Shown here: one piece after another, positions 33,860 through 39,537 of the stretch
How the letters are laid out: each line of letters starts with the position of its first letter
Numbering within the stretch: the stretch's first letter is position 1
Assembly: GCF_003937915.1 (NCBI RefSeq)
Contig: NZ_RHUM01000002.1
Coordinates: forward strand, 487,061 to 526,597
Direction of reading: 5' to 3'
Length of the DNA stretch: 39,537 nucleotides
Origin: Erwinia sp. 198
GTDB lineage: Bacteria > Pseudomonadota > Gammaproteobacteria > Enterobacterales > Enterobacteriaceae
Notes under the pieces: model-generated
The model's input: the letters and a program-made list of their open reading frames with translations, nothing else
What the model was told of the DNA's origin: nothing
Databases searched by the model: none
Program-made: the position numbers and the translations under genes

Positions 33860-35254
33860 ATGACGACCCGGTTAACCGCACAATTATGGCAACAGCTCTG
33901 GCAGGCATTACGCAATGACGACGCGCCCGATGTCCATTTTACCGGCGAACAGCGTCTCCGCTCCGCCTTTCCGGTCACCGAGCTGGCGGCCACCAGCATG
34001 GCACTGGCGATGCAGACGGCCGCAGCCCTGACCGGTAATCCCTCCCGTCAGCGCGTCGAAATGCGTCTGGCGTCCCGCTGGTTTCAACACAGCTTTCAGC
34101 CCGTAAATCGCTCCGCGCCCTCGTTGTGGGATGCCTTTGCCGGAGACTACGCTGCCGCAAACGGCTGGATCCGCCTGCATACCAACGCGCCGCATCACCG
34201 GGCGGCGATGGAAAACGTGCTGGGCGCGCACGCCAGCCGCGCCGCTTTGGCGCAGGCCGTCAGCCGCCAGGACAAAACCGCGCTCGAACAGGCGATGATT
34301 GACGCGGGCGGCTGTGCGGCAGAGATGCGCAGCGTGGAAGCCTGGCGGCAGCATCCACAGGGGCAAAGCGTACGGCAAGAGCCGCTGATCGCGCAAAGCG
34401 TACAACCGCAGGCCGCCGCGCCGGGTTGGGCGCTGTCGAGGCTGCGACCACTGCAAGGCGTCAGGGTGCTGGATCTGACCCGAATTATTGCCGGGCCGGT
34501 CGCCACGCGCTTTCTGGCCGGGTTGGGCGCGGACGTGCTGCGGCTCGATCCGCCAGGCTGGCAGGAGCCGACGCTGGAGGAGGAAGTCACGCTGGGCAAA
34601 CGCTGTGCGCGCCTCGACTTAAAATCGGCAGCAGGCAGGCAGATTTTTGAACAGCTGCTGGGCCAGGCGGATATTCTGATCCACGGCTATCGCGCCGATG
34701 CGCTTAGCGCGCTGGGGTATGATACGGAAGCACAACAAAAGCTTTCTCCTGGCCTCATCGAGGTCAGCCTGAACGCGTGGGGCTGGACAGGGCCGTGGCG
34801 CAACCGGCGGGGTTTCGACAGCCTGGTACAGATGGGCTGCGGCATAGCGGAAGCCGGCCGACAATGGCAGCACAGCGAGAAACCGGTGCCGCTGCCGGTA
34901 CAGGCGCTCGACCATGCTACCGGCTATCTGATGGCCGCCGCCGCGCTGGAAGGCATGCGGCTCAGGCTACAAAACGGCACGGGCTTCCGCGCCAGGCTGT
35001 CGTTGGCCCGCACCGCCTGCCTGCTGACCGATAATCCTTACCCCGAGGCGATGCGGCTCAACGGGTTGGTTAGCGCGCAGCCGCATGATAATAATGTCGA
35101 AACGGAGATAAACGCCTGGGGGATAGGCCTGCGCCTTAAGCCGCCGGTAGACCTGCCCGGCACGCCACTGGTTTGGTCTGCATCCGCCTCGCCGTTAGGT
35201 TCTGCGCGCGCAGCGTGGCGGGATGAACCCGCTGGCTACGCACCTGTTAACTAA
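33860..35254 (+). CDS. Family III (CaiB/BaiF-like) CoA-transferase with rearranged halves
   Basis: Predicted to move CoA between acyl carriers. The characteristic family III N-terminal motif VRVLDLTRIIAGPVATRFLAGLGADVLRLD occurs only at about residues 200-230. Instead the first 170 residues carry WDAFAGDYAAANGWIRLHTNAPHHRAAMENVLG, a stretch that in standard family members belongs to the latter half. The order of halves thus looks permuted. The protein is 464 aa, where standard members are about 400. AAGGAGG lies nine bases before the ATG at 33860. It may be co-transcribed with the EamA exporter. Substrate unknown. Confidence 0.8.
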   Translation: MTTRLTAQLWQQLWQALRNDDAPDVHFTGEQRLRSAFPVTELAATSMALAMQTAAALTGNPSRQRVEMRLASRWFQHSFQPVNRSAPSLWDAFAGDYAAANGWIRLHTNAPHHRAAMENVLGAHASRAALAQAVSRQDKTALEQAMIDAGGCAAEMRSVEAWRQHPQGQSVRQEPLIAQSVQPQAAAPGWALSRLRPLQGVRVLDLTRIIAGPVATRFLAGLGADVLRLDPPGWQEPTLEEEVTLGKRCARLDLKSAAGRQIFEQLLGQADILIHGYRADALSALGYDTEAQQKLSPGLIEVSLNAWGWTGPWRNRRGFDSLVQMGCGIAEAGRQWQHSEKPVPLPVQALDHATGYLMAAAALEGMRLRLQNGTGFRARLSLARTACLLTDNPYPEAMRLNGLVSAQPHDNNVETEINAWGIGLRLKPPVDLPGTPLVWSASASPLGSARAAWRDEPAGYAPVN

Positions 35255-35307
35255 TAAAGTTAAGCCGGACGACCGGGCCGTTTCGCGCACCTGCTGACGG
35301 ACAAAGT

Positions 35308-35340
35308 AAAGCCAGTATCGTCGAACAGCGTGCTGGCTTT
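35308..35340. terminator. Hairpin between convergent CoA-transferase and ycdY genes
   Basis: AAAGCCAG (35308-35315) and CTGGCTTT (35333-35340) form a perfect 8-bp stem with a 17-base loop. On either strand the last stem bases are T residues but a long T-run is lacking. It lies between convergent stop codons, so a bidirectional terminator is plausible. Confidence 0.45.
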
Positions 35341-35388
35341 GCTCTGTAACTGCCAGCAAGAAACATACTGGCCGGATTGTCCGCAGCT

Positions 35389-35943
35389 TTACGCTTCGTC
35401 TTCTTCCGCCAGTTCGTCGCGCATCGCCTGAATCGCTTCGCGGCTCAGGGCGGCCAGCGTACGGTAAAACGGCGTGTCGGCCCAGGCTTCCACCTTGCCC
35501 AGGAACTGACCGCACCACGGCAGCAAATAGTCGTCGAACAGCGTAATTTGCGCCTGTACCTCATCCTCCTGTGACTGATCCTCCAGCCAGGAGGCGGCCA
35601 GCAGCAGCGAACCAAACCGATCGGCCGGGCCTTCGCTAAGCGGCATGCCACGGCTCTGCAAAAACGCCCGCACTTCGCTCTCCTGCGGGCCATTTTCCCA
35701 CTTTGAACCCTCCGGCGACACCTTGCAGTCGCTGCCGACAAACAGCGCGTTATAGTCAGCGGCCAGCGCCTGCGGATCGCTGTTCTGCTGCAAACGCGTC
35801 AGCAACTCGTCCTGCTCCAACGGCCACTGCTGCTGCAGCTTGCCCTCGCGCAACAGCGTAAACAGCGGCACCAGCAGCGGATCCTGCGGCTGGCGGTTAA
35901 AGAGCGAGCCAAGGATGCGGCAGATAATCGAAAATTCATTCAT
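35389..35943 (-). CDS. ycdY: TorD-family chaperone YcdY
   Basis: Small helical chaperone of the TorD/DmsD family; in E. coli YcdY stimulates the phosphatase YcdX. The 184 residues equal E. coli YcdY in length and match over most of it: MNEFSIICRILGSLFNRQPQDPLLVPLFTLLREGKL, ADYNALFVG, LLLAASWLEDQS, LLPWCGQFLGKVEA. The last gene of ghrA-ycdX-ycdY here, it starts 33 bases after ycdX. It is rich in Glu/Asp at the C-terminus, as in E. coli. Confidence 0.96.
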   Translation of the reverse strand: MNEFSIICRILGSLFNRQPQDPLLVPLFTLLREGKLQQQWPLEQDELLTRLQQNSDPQALAADYNALFVGSDCKVSPEGSKWENGPQESEVRAFLQSRGMPLSEGPADRFGSLLLAASWLEDQSQEDEVQAQITLFDDYLLPWCGQFLGKVEAWADTPFYRTLAALSREAIQAMRDELAEEDEA

Positions 35944-35976
35944 CAGGATGGGTCCATAGCATTAAGCGTGACAACG

Positions 35977-36714
35977 TCACAGGTCAGCAAATTCTGTAAT
36001 GGCCGTGCCGGTTCTGCGCTGTAAAAAATCCAGCAGGCGGCGCGGCGTGACATTTAATACGCGTTCTTCGGGAAAATCCACTTCCTTCATGATCCGCAGA
36101 CAATGCTCAAAATTGCCCAGCGTAAAGGCGGTATGGGAGTCCGAGCCGCAGGCGATCCAGCCGCCGGCATCGCGTACTGCGGCTGCAATAGCACGACAGT
36201 TAGGCTCACTGCCCTTGCGCGAGTGGGTAAAAGAGGAGTTATTCAGCTCCAGCGCCACCTCGTATTTTGCGGCGGCTTCAGCAATGGCGGGGATATCTAC
36301 CGGATATTTCGGGTTGCCCGGATGGCTGATGATATGCACGTTGCCGCTGGCCATGGCGGCGATCATCGCTTCGGTATTGGTCGCCTTGTCGCGCGGTGCG
36401 AAAACCGGCTCGTGAAAGCCTGCCACCACGATATCCATGGCCTCCATCATCGGCCCGGTACAGTCGATATCGCCTGCCAGGTTTTTAATATTGGCTTCAA
36501 TACCGCGCAGGATGCCAATGCCGTCTACCACGCGCGGCCAGACTCGCATATTGATAAAATGCCAGTGGTGCGGCGCATCGGCCATATCGGGGCCGTGATC
36601 GGTGATCGCCAACAGTTTGACGCCGCAGGTTTGCGCCTGCTGAACATAGTCACGCAGCGTGCTGTAGGCATGGGTGCTGGCAACGGTGTGCATATGAAGA
36701 TCGACAGGGTACAT
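35977..36714 (-). CDS. ycdX: PHP-family metal-dependent phosphatase YcdX
   Basis: Zinc phosphatase of the PHP fold, implicated in swarming in E. coli. At 245 residues it has exactly the E. coli length. Metal ligands are in HMHTVAS (H7, H9), ITDHGPDM (D and H near 39-40), GIEAN, HISHPGNP and CGSDSHT. The start at 36714 ([14 protein letters not shown]) is identical to E. coli; the frame is open further upstream into ghrA but that part is not coding. It begins 37 bases after ghrA ends. Confidence 0.97.
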   Translation of the reverse strand: MYPVDLHMHTVASTHAYSTLRDYVQQAQTCGVKLLAITDHGPDMADAPHHWHFINMRVWPRVVDGIGILRGIEANIKNLAGDIDCTGPMMEAMDIVVAGFHEPVFAPRDKATNTEAMIAAMASGNVHIISHPGNPKYPVDIPAIAEAAAKYEVALELNNSSFTHSRKGSEPNCRAIAAAVRDAGGWIACGSDSHTAFTLGNFEHCLRIMKEVDFPEERVLNVTPRRLLDFLQRRTGTAITEFADL

Positions 36715-36751
36715 AATTTCTCCTTGTTGACGGGCGCTCGGCCCGGACGAG

Positions 36752-37693
36752 TTAGTAGCCTCGGGCCAGATCGACCTGACCGGCGGGCATATCACCCGCT
36801 TCACGCCGGCGGATGGCGTCAGCGATGTAGTCCATAGCTTCTTCCGGCAGGGTGACAGCCGCATTATGCGGCGTGATGGCGATAGCCGGATGCGTCCAGA
36901 AAGGATGATCCTGCGCCAGCGGCTCCTGCGCAAAAACGTCCAGCGCCGCCGCTTTGAGTTCGCCCGCCGCCAGCGCCGTCAGCAGATCTTCTTCCACCAG
37001 ATGCGCGCCGCGCGCCAGATTAATCAGATAGGCTTCCGGCTGGAGCTGGCTCAGTAAAGCACGGTTCAGAATGCCGACGGTTTGCGGCGTGTTCGGCAAC
37101 AGGTTAATCAGCACGCGGGTACCGGAAAGAAACTCGTTCAGCTGCGCTTCGCCATGGAAACTGATGACGTCAGGCAGCGTTTTCGGCGTACGGCTCCAGC
37201 AGCGCACCGGAAACCCCCAGTAGCGCAGGCTTTCCGCCACGCTGCGCCCCAACACGCCCGCGCCCAGAATGCCGATGGTAAAAGCGTCCCGGCCAGGGTT
37301 GCGCAGCGGCTGCCATAACGCCTGACTTTTCTGCTGCTGATAGTCGTTAAAGCGGCGGAACCAGCCCAGCACGTGCCATACAGCATATTCCTGCATCTGG
37401 CGGCCCATGCCGGTATCCTCAAGACGAAATAGCGGCACGCCAGTTGCCAGCATTTGCGGGTATTCGCGCAGCTGGGTGAGAATATCATCCACGCCCGCGC
37501 CCAGCGCAAAAACGCCCTTTAAATCCGTGCGGCCCTGCAGCATTGCTACCGGCGGCTGGCGCACCAGCGCGTAATCCGCAGGCGCCCGGTCGTCCGGCGT
37601 CCATTCCCGCACGCGGGCCTGCGGTAAACGCTGCTCTAATCCGGCCTGCCATTTTTTTGCATTAAAGGAAGGATGGTAAAAAATGATATCCAC
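36752..37693 (-). CDS. ghrA: Glyoxylate/hydroxypyruvate reductase A
   Basis: NADPH-dependent D-2-hydroxyacid dehydrogenase that reduces glyoxylate and hydroxypyruvate. The 313 residues (E. coli 312) begin [15 protein letters not shown] and contain the nucleotide loop GILGAGVLG. The catalytic residues are an Arg in [14 protein letters not shown], a Glu in AQEPLAQ and a His in ITPHNA. The start codon is GTG with AGGAGA six to seven bases upstream. It is first of ghrA-ycdX-ycdY, the order of E. coli. In E. coli serX lies directly before ghrA; here a POT transporter gene lies between. Confidence 0.96.
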   Translation of the reverse strand: MDIIFYHPSFNAKKWQAGLEQRLPQARVREWTPDDRAPADYALVRQPPVAMLQGRTDLKGVFALGAGVDDILTQLREYPQMLATGVPLFRLEDTGMGRQMQEYAVWHVLGWFRRFNDYQQQKSQALWQPLRNPGRDAFTIGILGAGVLGRSVAESLRYWGFPVRCWSRTPKTLPDVISFHGEAQLNEFLSGTRVLINLLPNTPQTVGILNRALLSQLQPEAYLINLARGAHLVEEDLLTALAAGELKAAALDVFAQEPLAQDHPFWTHPAIAITPHNAAVTLPEEAMDYIADAIRRREAGDMPAGQVDLARGY

Positions 37694-37746
37694 GCGGCTT
37701 CTCCTGTTTTTTCTTCAGGCTCGGGGAAAATGCAGCCCGTGGCAAG

Positions 37747-37774
37747 CAAAAAATAAGGGGCCGTTATGGCCCCC
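37747..37774 (-). terminator. Rho-independent terminator after the POT transporter gene
   Basis: On the minus strand GGGGCC and GGCCCC (37768-37773, 37757-37762) form a 6-bp GC stem with a 5-base loop, followed by TTATTTTTTG. It lies 6 bases after the stop codon and separates this gene from ghrA. Confidence 0.85.
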
Positions 37775-37779
37775 GCTAA

Positions 37780-39240
37780 CTAACGTGTCGTCTGGATAAG
37801 CCTGCGCAGCAGCGGCATCAGCAGCAGTAGCAGCAGGCCAGTGGCGACGCTGCCGCAGCCCAGCAGCATAAAGATATGGCTGTAGCCAGGGTTGGTCAGC
37901 GCAGGTGAACTGCCGCTGTTCTCCGGCATCATGCCGGAAACGTGACCGGCCAGCACCGACGCGACGCCTGTCACCATCATCCAGCAGCCCATCATCACGC
38001 CCTGATAACGTAGCGGTGCCAGTCTGCCAATCATCGCGTAGCCAACCGGCGAGATCAGCAGCTCGGCCAGGCTTTGCAGAATATAGCTGATCGCGATCCA
38101 TTTGAATGCCACCATGCCATCGCCGCCGGCCAGCATAATACCCACGGGCAAGACCAGCATCCCCAACCCGATACAGAACAGTGAAGAAGCAAACTGCAAA
38201 GGAATATCGATGCGCCAGCCACGTTCGCGCATGTTACGAAAGCCCATCGCCAACAGCGGGCCGCCGAAAACAATCACCAGCGTATTGATGTTTTGCACCC
38301 ACTGCGGCGCAATCCGGATGCCCCAAACGTTCAGCATAATATTGTGTTCGGTAAACAGCATCAGCCCCATCGGCGCCAGCTGATACAGCGTCCAGAAGAC
38401 CAACGCGCCCAATGCCAGGATCAGATAGGCAGCCATTCGGCGCTGTTCTTCCCGGGGGCGATGTCGCAGCGTGGTAGCGGCAAGCAACAGAAAAACAACC
38501 GCGCCTAGGATTAGTACAAAAGTACCGGTAAAATCAGCATGGGTCAGCATCAGGCGGATAATCGGCACCAGCACCACCAGGATCAGCAGACCCGCCAGCA
38601 TCCGCAGCCGCAGCTGCGATTTGTTGACGTGCCGCAGCGGCGTATCGATATCCGCCAGCGTTTTCCAGCGCAGCAGAGAAATGACGATGGCGACGGCGTT
38701 GCCCAGGGTGGCGAACAGAAACAGCGCCTGATAATGCTCCTGTAGCTGGAAATAGCCCGCGCCAGTGAAACCGATAAAGAAGCCCAGGTTCATCCCGGCG
38801 TAGTTCCACAGGAAGGCGCTTTCGCGACGGCTGTCTTCCGGCGTAAAACGCTGGGTCAGCATCATATTGATGCAGGTTACGTTCAGGCCGCTACCGGTCA
38901 GGAACATCGCCAGCCCCCAGTACAGCCCGTCCGCGCTTTGCCCGGAGAGGATCCAACAACCGATGACCTGCAACACCATGCCCAGCACAAACAGGTTACG
39001 ATTGCTGAGGTAGCGTCCGCCGAGGTAGCCGCCAAACAGATGCAGCCCATAGTTGAAGGCGCCGAACACGCCCATCATGGCATTGGCCTGCGCCTCGCTG
39101 AAGCCGAGTCGTTTGGTGGCATAAAGCACCAGGGTGGAATAAAGCACGGCAAAGCCAAGGGTGGCGAAAATCTGGATAAAGAAGAGCGCGCGCGTACCTG
39201 CCTGCCCTGTCGCTCCACCGTTTTTAGTCTGGATAGTCAC
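37780..39240 (-). CDS. Atypical POT/PTR2-family transporter without the ExxER motif
   Basis: Inner-membrane transporter of about 14 helices and 486 aa from the chosen start. The C-terminal half has the POT signature region (LQSLAELLISPVGYAMIGRLAP, matching [20 protein letters not shown] of DtpA), and RFTPEDSRRESAFLWNYAGMNLG fits the fifth helix region. However, in helix 1 the proton-coupling ExxERF motif of peptide transporters is replaced by IQIFATLGFAVL. It is therefore a divergent member; a di/tripeptide substrate cannot be assumed. The start at 39240 is GTG with GAGG five bases upstream; an ATG at 39288 would add 16 residues but has no ribosome-binding site. It lies between tRNA-Ser and ghrA, which are neighbours in E. 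coli. Confidence 0.82.
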   Translation of the reverse strand: MTIQTKNGGATGQAGTRALFFIQIFATLGFAVLYSTLVLYATKRLGFSEAQANAMMGVFGAFNYGLHLFGGYLGGRYLSNRNLFVLGMVLQVIGCWILSGQSADGLYWGLAMFLTGSGLNVTCINMMLTQRFTPEDSRRESAFLWNYAGMNLGFFIGFTGAGYFQLQEHYQALFLFATLGNAVAIVISLLRWKTLADIDTPLRHVNKSQLRLRMLAGLLILVVLVPIIRLMLTHADFTGTFVLILGAVVFLLLAATTLRHRPREEQRRMAAYLILALGALVFWTLYQLAPMGLMLFTEHNIMLNVWGIRIAPQWVQNINTLVIVFGGPLLAMGFRNMRERGWRIDIPLQFASSLFCIGLGMLVLPVGIMLAGGDGMVAFKWIAISYILQSLAELLISPVGYAMIGRLAPLRYQGVMMGCWMMVTGVASVLAGHVSGMMPENSGSSPALTNPGYSHIFMLLGCGSVATGLLLLLLMPLLRRLIQTTR

Positions 39241-39406
39241 TGTGGCCTCGTGATTTTTTAGCCTGATAAAGCGAATCATTATGCACATTGTCAGGCCAAT
39301 TGCGCTGATACCGTTGCGTTTTACTTAAGTAAACGGTCTTTTTGCCGAATTTTGCAGCAGCCTGCTGCAAAAATGAGTAAACGAGCGGAAAAGTGCAGAA
39401 AGGGTG

Positions 39407-39435
39407 TTGACCAGCGCACTACTTTTCCCTACATT
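39407..39435 (+). promoter_or_regulatory. Promoter of the tRNA-Ser gene
   Basis: TTGACC (39407-39412) and TACATT (39430-39435) are separated by exactly 17 bases. A GC-rich stretch (ACCGGCCACGC) follows the -10, the kind of discriminator associated with stringent control of stable RNA genes. The start would be near 39442, about 26 bases before the mature tRNA. Confidence 0.8.
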
Positions 39436-39467
39436 ACCGGCCACGCAGCAAGCTTGCGTAACAATAT

Positions 39468-39537
39468 GGTGAGGTGTCCGAGTGGCTGAAGGAGCACGCC
39501 TGGAAAGTGTGTATACGGCAACGTATCAAGGGTTCGA
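39468..39537 (+). tRNA. serX: tRNA-Ser (anticodon GGA), 3' end outside window
   Basis: The first 70 bases of a type II tRNA. They comprise the acceptor strand GGTGAGG, a D arm with GAGTGGCTGAAGG, an anticodon loop with GGA in CTGGAAA, a long variable arm (GTATACGGCAACGTATC) and the T loop start GGTTCGA. The sequence is nearly identical to E. coli tRNA-Ser(GGA) as remembered. The 3' acceptor strand lies beyond the window. Position next to the ghrA operon fits serX of E. coli. Confidence 0.95.

Overview
This 39.5 kb window is a chromosomal segment of an enterobacterium. Gene content, protein similarity recalled from E. coli K-12 and codon choice point to the Erwiniaceae (Pantoea, Erwinia or Mixta-like). 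The evidence is near-E. coli orthologues of motA, motB, cheA, cheW, flhDC, otsBA, hemB, umuDC, ycdY, ycdX, ghrA and serX, placed in an order E. coli does not have. Genus is an inference. Protein comparisons are from memory; no database was searched.

Layout. (1) 1-7000, minus strand: the flagellar/chemotaxis block. From upstream to downstream it runs flhD-flhC, terminator, motA-motB-cheA-cheW, terminator, then a Tsr/Tar-type receptor cut off by the window edge and driven by its own sigma-28 promoter. The long region before flhD holds a consensus CRP site, a promoter and an RcsAB-like box at the same relative positions remembered for E. coli. (2) 7564-12300, minus strand: otsB-otsA (trehalose synthesis), an HD-GYP c-di-GMP phosphodiesterase with a sigma-28-like promoter of its own, and two small connector proteins resembling YcgZ and YmgA. 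Upstream of ycgZ lie TGTACA repeats of the MlrA/BluR operator type. (3) 12500-21400: manganese catalase, aldo/keto reductase, ROK sugar kinase, YcaP membrane protein, SOS mutagenesis genes umuDC under a LexA box, a NepI-like MFS exporter and its divergent LysR regulator. (4) 21400-30400: hemB, a CPA-type Na+/H+ antiporter, an isolated flippase plus glycosyltransferase pair, a 1.2 kb AT-rich gene-poor stretch, and a membrane GGDEF-EAL protein. (5) 30400-39537: an AldB-type aldehyde dehydrogenase, a class I amidotransferase, an EamA exporter, a rearranged family III CoA-transferase, the ghrA-ycdX-ycdY operon, an atypical POT transporter and the 5' part of tRNA-Ser(GGA).

How it fits together. 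Motility and sessile-life decisions dominate the first 12 kb: flhDC (input from CRP, Rcs and probably CsrA), the motor and chemotaxis core, a phosphodiesterase that looks co-regulated with flagella, and YcgZ/YmgA, whose E. coli relatives feed the Rcs phosphorelay that represses flhDC. A dual-domain GGDEF-EAL protein adds a second c-di-GMP enzyme. Stress genes (otsBA, Mn-catalase, umuDC) are interleaved. I saw no prophage, insertion sequence or CRISPR array.

The best candidates for something not yet described are the YcgZ-YmgA-HD-GYP module with its sigma-28-like promoter and TGTACA operators, the POT transporter without the ExxER motif, and the structured otsBA leader.
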